DNA from: Anthopleura xanthogrammica
Taxonomy: Eukaryota > Cnidaria > Anthozoa > Actiniaria > Actiniidae
Assembly (NCBI GenBank): GCA_964019055.1
Contig: OZ025210.1
Span: 7,645,547-7,709,546 of the forward strand
Direction of reading: 5' to 3'
DNA length: 64,000 nt
A program made the position numbers and the translations under genes. Shown here piece after piece: positions 1-11,024 of the stretch. Under the pieces are notes generated by a model, which made no database searches, was not told the origin of the DNA, and was given only the letters and a program-made list of their open reading frames with translations. Positions within the stretch are counted from its first letter, which is position 1. Each line of letters begins with the position of its first letter.

Positions 1-546
1 ATTTATATATATTTCCCATGTGCCAGAAACAGATCTCCACGTAAAGCACAAATGGTTCCAGCTGCCATTACAGGTACAGTGTTCAGCGCTCCTATAAAGC
101 AATAACGTATTCTAAGTAAAATATTTTCTGTGACAGCCTACTCCAAACCACTTGATGACTAGATGTAAAGATCCTGAACTAGATGTGTACAGGTTTTGCC
201 TAGCAATTTATGAGAACTCCTCTCATCACTACTGAAGCAGATATAGATCAAAAACATATTTTTTCCCATTTCAGACCATCAGTCATTCATTAAGAATATT
301 TTTTTAGTTAACGTTAAAACACATTAATATGAATTGCAACTAGAACATTTATTCTTACTCTAAAGAGAATGACACGTGGTCTAAATTGGGAAAACATTGA
401 GCCTAAGCTAAATAGTTCTTTCTATTCCCATCCCCATCCCACCTACTATAGAGTCCTACCACTTTCACCTCCACATCAAATGTTTATCGACCAACAACAT
501 TTCCAACATTATTTCTATTTTTTTCAAATTACCAAAATACACTTAC
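1..546. other. Intron sequence, no feature seen
   Basis: Lies 3' of exon 35 on the gene strand. I found no open segment with usable splice sites in the phase needed (2), so the next exon is probably beyond the left edge. Confidence 0.6.
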
Positions 547-745
547 GAAGTAATGCCAAGAAGCGTAAACATAAGCTGGCAGCTTTCTTGTTTGATACGT
601 ATTGGGGTACTTTTGGCTGTGTCCATGAGTTTTATTGAGAATCCCGGATAAAGACACTTCACCCAGAAACAGATAGTGAACTGTTTTTGCAGGTCAAATA
701 TTCCTTCTGATGAAATGACGACTCCATTCAGCAGCTGCACTGTTA
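547..745 (-). CDS. Exon 35: LamG/pentraxin-like domain, first part
   Basis: Codes TVQLLNGVVISSEGIFDLQ, then KQFTICFWVKC, where F-T-I/V-x-x-W-V-K is the typical early strand of concanavalin-like (LamG or pentraxin) domains. It ends in phase 2 at TTC|GTAAGT, so the domain and the gene continue to the left of the window. Acceptor cccccctcag. Confidence 0.75.
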
Positions 746-1473
746 CTGAGGGGGGAAAGGAATCGTAACTTGTTTGACTGAATGACTCAATGATTTATGG
801 AGACAACAGCAGAAACAGTACTAGTGAAATCAGGCAATAGGATACTGTCAATAAAATAAATTATTCGAGTATGTAAAGGTACCAACTGGGAGTGACTTAT
901 ATGATTGTCGATAGTCTTTTACTCTATTATTCTGTTACTACTGTTGGCTCGATCAGGACATAGCAATGAAAACAGCAGTAATTTATTAGTTAAGTATTTC
1001 AATGCATTAAGGTCGAAATACCTACCAGGAAAGTATGTTGACTTTGTTTTCACAAAGTTCTTGAATTTCTTCATTCTTTCTTTTTCAATAAACTGAGTGC
1101 CATTTTTCCTCCAATCACACATAGCAACGTTCATTGGGCAGGTCCCTTGAATATCAAGCAAAGAACATTGGAGTTAGAATGTAATTATGGTTAAGGCCTA
1201 AATTAGCATTATAATCTCATCAGGTTTCACTTAAGGGACAATTTGCAATGGAAGGGGGAGGTCTGATAATGAGAATGGGGGCCTTGAAATGTTGTGTCCT
1301 GCAAAGTGAGATCTTGAAATATTTGACGAGTTATTTAGTAGAGGGGCCTAAAATAAATAGTTGGGCACAAAAGAATTGGGCATCATAACGAGAGGTCGGA
1401 GAAAAAAAATTCATTAGTATGCACTCCAACAATGCCAACTTCTTTATACGTTATAAATATCTAGATTCCGTAC
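746..1473. other. Intron 34, no feature seen
   Basis: Between exons 34 and 35. Short open frames on both strands have no domain signal; no repeat structure noticed. Confidence 0.6.
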
Positions 1474-1782
1474 GTTTTATTATATAAACATCGTTTGCTG
1501 ACATCCCTCCTTTTCCAGACGGACCACATTCATTACTAACGCCATATTGAGAATACACGTGTTCTGACAGGCTTGCTAAACATTTCCCGCCTTTTTGAAG
1601 AGTAAACACATCAAAACCTCGTCTGTATGCAGCTTTTGCACATTTTGAAACAGCATCTGTTCGTTTTTTGTAGCTTCCAGTTAGTAGAGAATCAATGCTT
1701 TCTAGCGATGGAATGTTGCCTGTTGTCGAATTGGCTGAATCTTTGAAACATCCAAGATGTTTAGTCTTGTACGTTAAGCCAT
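1474..1782 (-). CDS. Exon 34: GCFKD (WSC-like) module
   Basis: A self-contained module of about 100 residues. Motifs: HLGCFKDSANS, SKCAKAAYRRGFDVFTLQKG, GKCLAS, QYGVSNECGPSGKGG and ANDVYIIK. This G-C-F-x-D ... C-A-x-A-A-x-x-x-G-F ... F-x-L-Q ... C ... Y-G-x-S-x-x-C pattern is common in invertebrate surface proteins and resembles WSC/PAN-type cysteine modules. Donor AAAC|GTACGG is modest; acceptor ttatatag. Phase 1 at both ends. Confidence 0.8.
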
Positions 1783-2039
1783 CTATATAAAGTTTAAGAA
1801 AAAGCAATGATATTAATCTGGTAAGAATAAAAGAACTATAACAAGAGTTTACGGGCCGGGGAAATACCTTCATTTGAAGACCATGGAAGACCGATACTTT
1901 CACATTCCATGGCAATAAGGGACAGGCCTCTTACACCTGCACGTACGCCACCTCTCAGGTACAAACTGATTGTTATCTGCAAAAGTTCAAACCATTCATC
2001 CTCTCATAATTTTATATAGATAATTTAGCTTTTTGAATA

Positions 2040-2342
2040 CAACTTTGTTTGAAAAACAACTTGAATGCAAAACGCCGTTTGCATTTAACAAATAAAACAG
2101 GTTTTTCTATGCTCCATTCAACGAGAAAGCACGCAGGAAGTCACGATAGAATTTTTGCAATGGCCGCACCTGTACTCTGGAACAACCTCCCTAATGAGAT
2201 TCAACAGGCTGACTCTGTTGCTACCTTTTAATCTTTACTGAAAACTTTCCTGTTTATCAGGAATAACTGACTCACTGTGCTATTGTAAAAAGCATCGAGA
2301 CAACAGTGTGAAGCGTTCAAAAGAACTTTCATATCATTATTA

Positions 2343-2378
<36 letters not shown>

Positions 2379-2385
2379 GCAAAAT
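2040..2385 (+). mobile_element. LINE 3' fragment with (ATT)n tail
   Basis: A plus-strand frame at 2049-2231 reads NKTGFSMLHSTRKHAGSHD and FAMAAPVLWNNLPNEI. 'A-x-P-x-L-W-N-x-L-P-x-x-I' is the typical C-terminal end of CR1/L2-like non-LTR retrotransposon polyproteins. The frame is broken by a stop just before the expected S-L-L-K-T-F-L-F stretch, and an (ATT)n run at about 2336-2378 looks like its 3' tail. Dead, 5'-truncated copy in intron 33. Confidence 0.7.
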
Positions 2386-3000
2386 CTAGTGAAGTGTTTT
2401 ATACGAATATATAACTACAAAAAATTCTAGAACGTGTAATTATAAATATCTATAAACATCACCTCGAACGAATACGACAGCTCCACAAATGGTATCTGGA
2501 CATAGCGCCATCCCAAATTACTCATTTCGTCAAAATAGAACTGTTCTGTTTTGGCCGCTAAACAACAACACATGAATTATTGATGATTTCCAAAACAATA
2601 ATTACCTTATTACATGACATAATGCGACACTTTAATTTCGCAAATTTTGTGGAAAATCATGTTCTTGATCACTTTAATTTTGCGATTTCATTAAATAAAT
2701 CATTCATAATGTGTTTCCAAATAAGCACAAATCCTGTAGAATACCTATTTTACTACGGATACGTTACATCAAAAAAAGTTCGCATCAGTTTTTGGTTTTG
2801 ACTTTAGTATATTAAATACTTGTTTCAATAAATCATTCATTGTTTTCAGTAACGAATCTTATTCATGATTTTAGAAGGTCATTAAACTTTATTTTCCCAA
2901 AAATGTAGGTTTTTAAAAAAAATCGCTAATTAAAATCGCAAAATTAAAGTGTCGCGAAAATTTTATGTAATAAGGTATACCAAAACCATTATCATTATTG

Positions 3001-3070
3001 ATTGATAATCAATCAATCAACCAACCAACCAATAAACCAGTCAATCAATCAATCCATCAATCAATCAATA
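3001..3070. repeat. Degenerate (AATC)/(AACC) tetranucleotide tract
   Basis: Imperfect CAAT/CCAA repeats directly before the pure (GGAT)n array; probably decayed edge sequence of the same repeat region. Confidence 0.75.
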
Positions 3071-3079
3071 GACATTCTA

Positions 3080-3868
3080 GGATGGATGGATGGATGGATG
3101 GATGGATGGATGGATGGATGGATGGATGGATGGATGGATGGATGGATGGATGGATGGATGGATGGATGGATGGATGGATGGATGGATGGATGGATGGATG
3201 GATGGATGGATGGATGGATGGATGGATGGATGGATGGATGGATGGATGGATGGATGGATGGATGGATGGATGGATGGATGGATGGATGGATGGATGGATG
3301 GATGGATGGATGGATGGATGGATGGATGGATGGATGGATGGATGGATGGATGGATGGATGGATGGATGGATGGATGGATGGATGGATGGATGGATGGATG
3401 GATGGATGGATGGATGGATGGATGGATGGATGGATGGATGGATGGATGGATGGATGGATGGATGGATGGATGGATGGATGGATGGATGGATGGATGGATG
3501 GATGGATGGATGGATGGATGGATGGATGGATGGATGGATGGATGGATGGATGGATGGATGGATGGATGGATGGATGGATGGATGGATGGATGGATGGATG
3601 GATGGATGGATGGATGGATGGATGGATGGATGGATGGATGGATGGATGGATGGATGGATGGATGGATGGATGGATGGATGGATGGATGGATGGATGGATG
3701 GATGGATGGATGGATGGATGGATGGATGGATGGATGGATGGATGGATGGATGGATGGATGGATGGATGGATGGATGGATGGATGGATGGATGGATGGATG
3801 GATGGATGGATGGATGGATGGATCGATGGATGGATGGATGGATGGATCGATGGATGGATGGATGGATG
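3080..3868. repeat. (GGAT)n array, about 197 copies
   Basis: About 790 bases of almost perfect GGAT, with two G-to-C changes near the right end (about 3824 and 3848). All long open frames here, in six frames, are low-complexity artefacts (WMDG or HPSI repeats). It lies in the intron between exons 34 and 33. Confidence 0.98.
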
Positions 3869-3983
3869 AATAAGTGGTACATAGCGAGAATAATGCATGA
3901 AAAAGGGATGTCAATGAGGAATCCATGAACTAAAAATGTAAAGAGTAGTTTTTTTTTAACTTGACTTTTTGATTATTACTTAC

Positions 3984-4154
3984 GGATGATAGGATTCCGA
4001 TTTGTAAGCCTCGATATCAGAAAACGTATTCTATGGTCAACTCTAACCGACAAGAGGTTTTCCATGATGTACCAAAACCGTAAACAAGCCGACCTCGGGT
4101 TTTCGAATAAAACAATGATCTTTTTTTCCACACCAAATGAACAGGGGTAACATT
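3984..4154 (-). CDS. Exon 33: MAM-like fragment
   Basis: Codes ECYPCSFGVEKKIIVLF, then ACLRFWYIMENLLSVRV and a basic tail. CLRFWYIM resembles the C-L-x-F-W-Y-x-M strand of MAM centres, but the rest of a MAM is not recognisable, so this may be a degraded or different jelly-roll domain. Acceptor ttctttttag, donor CATCC|GTAAGT, phase 1 at both ends. Confidence 0.65.
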
Positions 4155-4302
4155 CTAAAAAGAATAAAAGGAGAAGTATTGCATTCGCAACTTTAAACAA
4201 AAGAAGAACTGCATTTATACGTTACTGCTTTAAACATTGTTGGAACCTGCAATGATACTGATATCACCCTTTTTAATTGACAACTTACTCATATTTTTTC
4301 AT

Positions 4303-5169
4303 ATATTTGTATATTTGTATATTTGTATATTTGTATATTTGTATATTTGTATATTTGTATATTTGTATATTTGTATATTTGTATATTTGTATATTTGTAT
4401 ATTTGTATATTTGTATATTTGTATATTTGTATATTTGTATATTTGTATATTTGTATATTTGTATATTTGTATATTTGTATATTTGTATATTTGTATATTT
4501 GTATATTTGTATATTTGTATATTTGTATATTTGTATATTTGTATATTTGTATATTTGTATATTTGTATATTTGTATATTTGTATATTTGTATATTTGTAT
4601 ATTTGTATATTTGTATATTTGTATATTTGTATATTTGTATATTTGTATATTTGTATATTTGTATATTTGTATATTTGTATATTTGTATATTTGTATATTT
4701 GTATATTTGTATATTTGTATATTTGTATATTTGTATATTTGTATATTTGTATATTTGTATATTTGTATATTTGTATATTTGTATATTTGTATATTTGTAT
4801 ATTTGTATATTTGTATATTTGTATATTTGTATATTTGTATATTTGTATATTTGTATATTTGTATATTTGTATATTTGTATATTTGTATATTTGTATATTT
4901 GTATATTTGTATATTTGTATATTTGTATATTTGTATATTTGTATATTTGTATATTTGTATATTTGTATATTTGTATATTTGTATATTTGTATATTTGTAT
5001 ATTTGTATATTTGTATATTTGTATATTTGTATATTTGTATATTTGTATATTTGTATATTTGTATATTTGTATATTTGTATATTTGTATATTTGTATATTT
5101 GTATATTTGTATATTTGTATATTTGTATATTTGTATATTTGTATATTTGTATATTTGTATATTTGTATA
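4303..5169. repeat. (ATATTTGT)n octamer array, about 108 copies
   Basis: About 867 bases of an 8-base unit with no visible substitution until the last unit, which becomes ATATAGGT. The open frames with repeated CIFVYLYI are artefacts. It lies in the intron between exons 33 and 32. Confidence 0.98.
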
Positions 5170-5513
5170 GGTATGTCCGTTTGTGCCCTTTAGCCTTCTG
5201 ATTCGCGATTTGCACCAATCGAATAGCAGGAATTTCGATCCGAAGAAATGTTGTCGTGTCGCTGTGTTTTCTCTTTTCTTTCTTCCAGAAAATAAAGGTT
5301 CAATAATATGAAATACTCATACATTTCTGGAAAAATTGATTAGACACTTATATATATATATTTTCTTTTGAAAATTAAGCTTACTGAACATCCAAATCAT
5401 GCACCTCTCATACTATAAACAGTCTACCAATTGCATGTATCTGAAATCAAGAATCAATGTAGTTTTCTAACTTTAATTTGCTAAAATAACAATGTTATTG
5501 ATCGACAATATAC

Positions 5514-5555
5514 CTTCAAAACCAAACAACGCATAAGGAGCTTTCGGAGATCTTT
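5514..5555 (-). CDS. Exon 32: 42-base exon
   Basis: Codes RSPKAPYALFGFE. Donor GAAG|GTATAT; acceptor aattaaag is pyrimidine-poor, so the 5' edge is the weakest of the model, although the phase (1,1) fits both neighbours. Second copy at 62261-62303 has one extra A before the donor. Confidence 0.6.
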
Positions 5556-5833
5556 CTTTAATTTTTGCAAAATCTAAGTTAAGTCCAGAGAGAAACATCA
5601 ATCTATATAATTCAAATAAATAAACAAAAATACCGTACCACAACCGTACTAAATATTATTTTTCATTTTCAATTCTAGCATGAAAACTTTGTAAATATAC
5701 CAGTTTCGACTTCTCAATGCTGATTGGCCCAGAAGGTTATTGTTGGAATGTCATCGTGTTAAAGAGTTATCTGATTGGTCAGTTTTGTTCATGTGGTCCC
5801 GATCAAAATAAATTAAAATGAGACATACTTTAC

Positions 5834-5857
5834 CTGCTGTGAAAGTGAATGGAGGAT
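5834..5857 (-). CDS. Exon 31: 24-base microexon (Pro/Phe-rich)
   Basis: Codes PPFTFTA. Acceptor attctttatag, donor GCAG|GTAAAG, phase 1 at both ends. A second copy with the same boundaries but PSFIFIA exists at 62963-62986; conservation of both splice sites in the copy supports it as an exon. Confidence 0.65.
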
Positions 5858-6039
5858 CTATAAAGAATTGCAGATATTTTGATGAAATTCAAAGGTTCAT
5901 ATGTTTTTAAACGCACAAAATAAAGGTAAACTATGTAATACAAAACAAATTATATAAAACGTGAAGAATTTAACAGAACCCACTCCCTTCCCCTCCCCTA
6001 CCACCCTCACGCCACCAATGCCACCAATGTCACCCATCC

Positions 6040-6140
6040 AACCGATATATGCATGCATAGCCCTTGCCTCTTACCAAGGCGACCCGAGTTCAAGCCTCGC
6101 CGGGCTCGGTGTTGGTGTTTATTTATTTATTTATTATATT
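6040..6140 (+). repeat. tRNA-like SINE fragment with (TTTA)n tail
   Basis: A B-box-like stretch (gagttcaagcctc) at about 6089 is followed by a (TTTA)n run at 6118-6136. This resembles the end of a tRNA-derived SINE. No convincing A box, so it is a fragment at best. Confidence 0.35.
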
Positions 6141-6206
6141 TCATTTGAAGGATATTTGTATATTGAAACTAAAACAAATAAAGCTAATAAACTAAGAACA
6201 ACTTAC

Positions 6207-6306
6207 GATCACTGTAAGTTTTAGTACATTTTCCTTCCAGCAGAGCGATGTCATCTACAGCTATATCTCCTTGAGATCCGGATTTACTCATTCCTTCGAT
6301 TATGAA
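6207..6306 (-). CDS. Exon 30: MAM domain 3, C-terminal part
   Basis: Codes FIIEGMSKSGSQGDIAVDDI and a closing GKC, the diagnostic MAM end. Acceptor ttcattag, donor TGATC|GTAAGT, phase 0 to 1. Its equivalent is missing from the related block at 61.8-63.3 kb. It lies inside the left half of that duplicated block. Confidence 0.92.
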
Positions 6307-6551
6307 CTAATGAAGATCATAGAACAAACCTTTGATGAATAGACTTAATAATACGTTCGCACGCAGACTTTTTGCGAATTAATTTAGTGCGCGCGCACTC
6401 ATCGAGATGACATTACTTTTTTGTATCAAAAAGTCTAAAAAAAAAAAAAAAGTCTAAGTCTTAATTATCGGATGTTTAGATGGGCAATGCAAAATATCAA
6501 AAAAAAGTATCGTTTCATTCCTTCAAAACTCTTATAGCTCTAAAGCAACAT

Positions 6552-8035
6552 CGGTGACCCCCATTTTTTTATTTTGATAATTTATAAAGAATCAGATAAA
6601 CTCTCAAATGCTCCAAATTTGAAAAGATGGGAAAATCTAAAAAAAAAAAAAAAAGAATTTGGATGAAAACCTAAATCTACAGCTAAAAATCCACATAAAT
6701 GTTTACACATAATATAGATTTCATAGGTTAATAGAAGGTTGTTTAAAGAAACCTTTAGTAATCCATTATGTTTTTTTTCTTCTACAAAACAAATTGACTT
6801 TAATGCCCGACTTGATGGACTGCGCGCAAGCGATTTTCGACGAGAAAAAGGCTGCATATTACAAAGTTCCCCATTTTTTTTTGCTCATTAATCTTCCATA
6901 ATGATGTTATCTTACCATACAAATTTTGAAGAAATTACATGAGAAAATTACATGTCCTTACGTCCGCTTTGTAATAAAAGACGCTTCGCGTGTCATCAAT
7001 AAATACAATTTTACAACATAATTTAAAAGGCTCGATCTTCCGGAAAACTAAAGTTTTAGGCTAAATTTTAGCCTACGTAGTAGGCCCTCGTGAGAGAAGG
7101 CGAGGTGGACTGGGGAGGAGGGAAGGAAGGAGGGGCCCTACTTCCTTCCCTTCTCCTCCCCAGTACTCCTCCCCTCGCGAGGGCCTGTTTTCTCCAAAAG
7201 TAGTAAAACTCCTAATATCAGCAATATTTTTTTAATGTTTTAGCTCGTGGCTAAACGTCAATGACTTTTGTGTTTTGGTCTTTGAGAAAGAGCGCAGTAA
7301 AAATGCAGGATTTTCACTTAGTCACAGTGCCTGTCTGGTGGTCATGTAAAGAGCATTTCGAAAAACTTCTATTTTGAAGTAAATAAAAAACAATTTGAAC
7401 TTTTAATATAATTTTTGAAAATACGTCACCAAAGGGGGTTTGATTGGTGAAATAAAAAGAATTTCAGTTTAATGCGACTATCCGCCGATTATCGATATTT
7501 ACAGAAAACGGCTCTTATGGACGCGGTTCGCGGCAAAACAGTTTGTTTTTTCTTCAATCTTCGTATGATGAAGTAAGACCATCATAGAAGTTCAAAGAGC
7601 AAATAAATAATGGGGTCAGTGTTCCCGTTTAGGAGTGAGATAATATCAATGCGCAGCCTTTTTCATGTCGAAAATCGCTTGTGCGTAATGCATACAAGTC
7701 CAACAGTAAAGTCATTTTTTTTGTAGAAAAACTAAATGGATTGCTAAATATCTTTTGAAACAACCGTCATAATAACGTAATAACCTCATCGATAAATAGA
7801 TCAATACATATTATGTGTAAATATTTATGAAAACATACAAACAACTTGTAGTTTTTGCTCGAATTTGCAACCACCATGCACCATTCGGTGACGCTTTGGC
7901 CGTAATGTAGATTGACGTTTTCATCGAAATACGTTATTTTCTTATGATTTTGCCATATTTTTTCCTTCAAAGTTGTAACACTGACAGCTCTTGTAATTCT
8001 TTATAAAATACTAAAATAAAAAAATGGGGTCACCG
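6552..8035. mobile_element. 1.5 kb foldback element
   Basis: Starts cggtgaccccc and ends with the inverse, ggggtcaccg. The arms pair far inward: the ATTTATAAAGAAT block, the segment with 'tttcttctacaaaac' near 6775-6795 against about 7720, and 'aagcgattttcgac' at about 6828-6842 against about 7667-7681. Each arm is thus about 300 bases or more. No transposase frame. It sits in the intron between exons 30 and 29 and contains an inner GC-rich hairpin at 7077-7187. Confidence 0.8.
7077..7187. repeat. GC-rich hairpin inside the foldback element
   Basis: aggccctcgtgag ... pairs with ... ctcgcgagggcct; the arms are purine-rich (gggaggag) and pyrimidine-rich (ctcctcccc). It would form a strong stem and could be a nested small element. 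Confidence 0.7.
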
Positions 8036-8396
8036 TTTTTTTTCCGAGATATAGTTGATTGAAATCGTTTTCGCAACGAGCGTGACGGAGTTTGATCTTG
8101 AAAAACATAGGTCACGCGCGCGTGCTGTCACGCCATATGCGCAGAGCAGATGTGCACAAACAATGCCCGCGAACTTCCTTAAGTCATTTCTACATAATTA
8201 TCAAAGATTAAAACATTTTGCATACAGTCAACGAAACATCCATATAACCATCAAACCATCAAAGCAACCAACCATAATACCAACCAACCAACCAACGGAC
8301 TAACTAATTAAAAACTCACCAGCCCGCTACAAACCAACCAACCAACTAAATACATATAGCAGCTTGGCAGCAGTAAAAAGCAAATACGAATCTCAC

Positions 8397-8689
8397 CTTT
8401 ACTGGTTTTGTATTCATTAAAACTGGAAAGGTTGTATTCGATTTCTTCAAAATCGTCAGTTCGACTTGACCTAAATACCATTGATTCCCTTGCTGTCCAT
8501 ACTTTGACCACAACACTTGGTCGCCCTGCCTCGTTTTCATTATGATGTTTAAAGCTCCAATATCAGACCCGTACATGTAATACCAAAATTGTAAGCATAA
8601 CGATGAAGACACAGGGTTCGTCCAGTCACTGGATAGTCGTGCACTGTCTTCAGCTGTGCCACTTGATGTCTTTAAGAATATGTACCTGC
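8397..8689 (-). CDS. Exon 29: MAM domain 3, central part
   Basis: Codes GRYIFLKTSSG, ARLSSDW, SLCLQFWYYMYGSDIGALNI and QVLWSKYGQQGNQW. This is the best MAM centre in the gene: A-R-L-x-S, C-L-x-F-W-Y-x-M-Y-G and L-W all present. The acceptor ctgtag is at 8690; donor GTAAAG|GTGAGA leaves phase 0 for exon 30. Confidence 0.93.
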
Positions 8690-9009
8690 CTACAGATGTT
8701 AAAATAGAGCTTATTTTTTATATACCATTGCATCTCAACATGGCTATTGATTTCATTCTTGACGCAAATGGCGCATTTAGATGCTTTCTTGTATTTGTTT
8801 TGTTCTTATCACATCTTGTTTTTGCTTCCAATTCCTAATTGGCAACTGGCGCGTGCGACCATATTTTCTTTCAAAATGATGATGATTATGCTATTGTTGA
8901 TAAAAAAAGAGAAAAACAAAAACAAAAACAAAAACAAACAAAAAAAAGAAGAAGAAGAAGAAGTAGAAAAAGAAGAAAAGAATAATAAGAGGATTATAAC
9001 TAGACACAC
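8690..9009. other. Intron 28 with A-rich tract
   Basis: Holds a purine-rich tract of (AAAAAC)n and (GAA)n at about 8905-8990. No gene signal. Confidence 0.7.
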
Positions 9010-9147
9010 CTTTGACGCTATAACTCGTGTGATCGTTGCTTGGCCCTGTTCCTTCTGTTATTGTTCTTCCTTGACCAATTTTCCAAACCAAATTGCCGGT
9101 GTTATTTGGGGTTAGGCCACACAATCCGTATTTAAAACTGCAAGGAC
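9010..9147 (-). CDS. Exon 28: MAM domain 3, N-terminal part
   Basis: Codes PCSFKYGLCGLTPNN, LVWKIGQGRT and GTGPSNDHT, a close match to the MAM opening C-x-F-E-x-x-L-C-x-W ... W-x-x-G-x-x ... G-T-G-P-x-x-D-H-T. Acceptor atattttgcag, donor CAAAG|GTGTGT, phase 1 at both ends. Confidence 0.92.
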
Positions 9148-9284
9148 CTGCAAAATATCAAAACTTTTATATGGTCTATTTGGTGATGTGAAAAAGATTT
9201 CACGTAAAATCAGACATAAACCCATAGTTTGATATTCACAGACGAACAAATTAAGATACAAAACCATAAAATATGTAAAATTAC

Positions 9285-9362
9285 CTCGAAAAGAATATCT
9301 AGAGTTTGGGGCTTCCACTTTTTTGCAATTCAGCTTGTTTAGTGGGCAATCAGAAAGGCCGC
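9285..9362 (-). CDS. Exon 27: short cysteine-containing linker
   Basis: Codes GLSDCPLNKLNCKKVE, then APNSRYSF: 25 residues with two cysteines between the LDLa repeats and MAM 3. Acceptor gatacttttag, donor TCGAG|GTAATT, phase 1 at both ends. No family recognised. Confidence 0.75.
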
Positions 9363-9476
9363 CTAAAAGTATCAATGATGCGTTGATGTCATCAAAATAT
9401 ATGTGGTGCGTTAGCACTCCTTCCCCAATCCGTCACTCTTTCCCTTATTGCCTCTCTCCATCCTACAAACAATCCA

Positions 9477-9528
9477 TCTGTCCATCTGTCCATCCATCCA
9501 TCCATCCATCCATCCATCCATCCATCCA
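9477..9528. repeat. (CATC)n tract
   Basis: Short run of CATC next to the octamer array; the change from CATC to CATTCATA occurs without a break, suggesting the octamer grew out of this tetramer. Confidence 0.95.
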
Positions 9529-10408
9529 TACATTCATACATTCATACATTCATACATTCATACATTCATACATTCATACATTCATACATTCATACATTCA
9601 TACATTCATACATTCATACATTCATACATTCATACATTCATACATTCATACATTCATACATTCATACATTCATACATTCATACATTCATACATTCATACA
9701 TTCATACATTCATACATTCATACATTCATACATTCATACATTCATACATTCATACATTCATACATTCATACATTCATACATTCATACATTCATACATTCA
9801 TACATTCATACATTCATACATTCATACATTCATACATTCATACATTCATACATTCATACATTCATACATTCATACATTCATACATTCATACATTCATACA
9901 TTCATACATTCATACATTCATACATTCATACATTCATACATTCATACATTCATACATTCATACATTCATACATTCATACATTCATACATTCATACATTCA
10001 TACATTCATACATTCATACATTCATACATTCATACATTCATACATTCATACATTCATACATTCATACATTCATACATTCATACATTCATACATTCATACA
10101 TTCATACATTCATACATTCATACATTCATACATTCATACATTCATACATTCATACATTCATACATTCATACATTCATACATTCATACATTCATACATTCA
10201 TACATTCATACATTCATACATTCATACATTCATACATTCATACATTCATACATTCATACATTCATACATTCATACATTCATACATTCATACATTCATACA
10301 TTCATACATTCATACATTCATACATTCATACATTCATACATTCATACATTCATACATTCATACATTCATACATTCATACATTCATACATTCATACATTCA
10401 TACATTCA
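9529..10408. repeat. (ATTCATAC)n octamer array, about 110 copies
   Basis: About 880 bases of an 8-base unit with no visible interruption. The unit is two diverged tetramers (CATT + CATA). Lies in the intron between exons 27 and 26; the open frames repeating HTFIHSYI are artefacts. Confidence 0.98.
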
Positions 10409-10456
10409 GCCAGCCAATAATATTAACGTTATATAAGTAACTTCAGTCTTTCTTAC

Positions 10457-10582
10457 CGCATACTGTTGGGAAATTTGACTTGTCTTGGCATTGCTCTAGC
10501 GTCTGACTGGAGTTGGAACATGTTGAGTTCCAGGAAAGACATTTACCATCAGGACAGGTGAAGCGGTTTTCACACTTTCCTA
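10457..10582 (-). CDS. Exon 26: third, degenerate LDLa-like repeat
   Basis: Codes GKCENRFTCPDGKCLSWNS, then six further cysteine-spaced residues ending FPTVCG. The first half is clearly LDLa. The second half lacks the CDG ... GSDE calcium box, so this repeat may not bind calcium. Acceptor gtttattcag, donor TGCG|GTAAGA, phase 1 at both ends. The (ATTCATAC)n array starts 49 bases 3' of the donor. Confidence 0.85.
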
Positions 10583-10802
10583 CTGAATAAACATGCCCAT
10601 AAAGTGTTTACCCGTACTTAGACAGCAATAGAGCATTACTGTTAAAATTGAAGGCCAATATCATTATGAAAATATCAATTAAAACTTATGATCATTGATG
10701 GTATAAACTAAATAATTTAATTGCACTTAGTAGATAGTTTTATACTTTCATCAAGAATACAACTAAACAGAAAACAAAAACATCCCGTATCGTGCTACTT
10801 AC

Positions 10803-11024
10803 CACATCTTTTCTCATCTGACCCATCGCTGCACTGTTTTGCGCCATCACAGAGGTATTGCGAATCTACGCATCCTCCAGAGAGACAGGCTAGTTGGGTG
10901 GTAAAGCACTTGCAGCCTTTTTCGTCTGATCCACCCATACAGTCTATGTTGCCGTCACATCGCTTACTCTTGCTTATACAAGGGCCACTCTTGCACTGGA
11001 ATTCATCTTTCCCACATCGAAAAT
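10803..11024 (-). CDS. Exon 25: two LDL-receptor class A repeats
   Basis: Two LDLa repeats in one exon. The first: FRCGKDEFQCKSGPCI, CDGNIDCMGGSDEKGC. The second: CFTTQLACLSGGCVDS, LCDGAKQCSDGSDEKRC. Each has six cysteines and the acidic calcium-box end (GSDE). LDLa repeats are about 40-residue calcium-stabilised ligand-binding modules of extracellular proteins. Acceptor tgtacgtag, donor GATGTG|GTAAGT, phase 1 at both ends. Confidence 0.93.

Larger units (their letters stand above)
5290..6730. repeat. Segmental duplication, copy 1
   Basis: Direct-orientation match to 61780-63310. Shared blocks: about 5290-5660, 5680-5975 and 6549-6715, in the same order. Copy 1 alone has 5976-6548, which holds exon 30; copy 2 alone has extra sequence at about 62070-62215 and 62415-62795. 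Exons 31 and 32 lie in the shared blocks. Confidence 0.9.

Noticed and set aside
2049..2231. Short ORF as a host gene
   Set aside because: Its APVLWNNLP motif marks it as a LINE C-terminal fragment.
3000..3930. Long open frames of WMDG or HPSI repeats
   Set aside because: They are translations of the (GGAT)n array in all frames; same for 35952-36742 (CCAT) .
3080..5169. CRISPR-like or bacterial repeat arrays
   Set aside because: There are no spacers; these are simple tandem repeats in an intron-rich animal genome.
4237..5218. Open frames of CIFVYLYI or KYTNIQIY repeats
   Set aside because: Translations of the (ATATTTGT)n array; no codon structure beyond the repeat.
9323..10440. 365-codon open frame with HTFIHSYI repeats
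   Set aside because: Translation of the octamer array; the true coding part here is exon 27 on the other strand.
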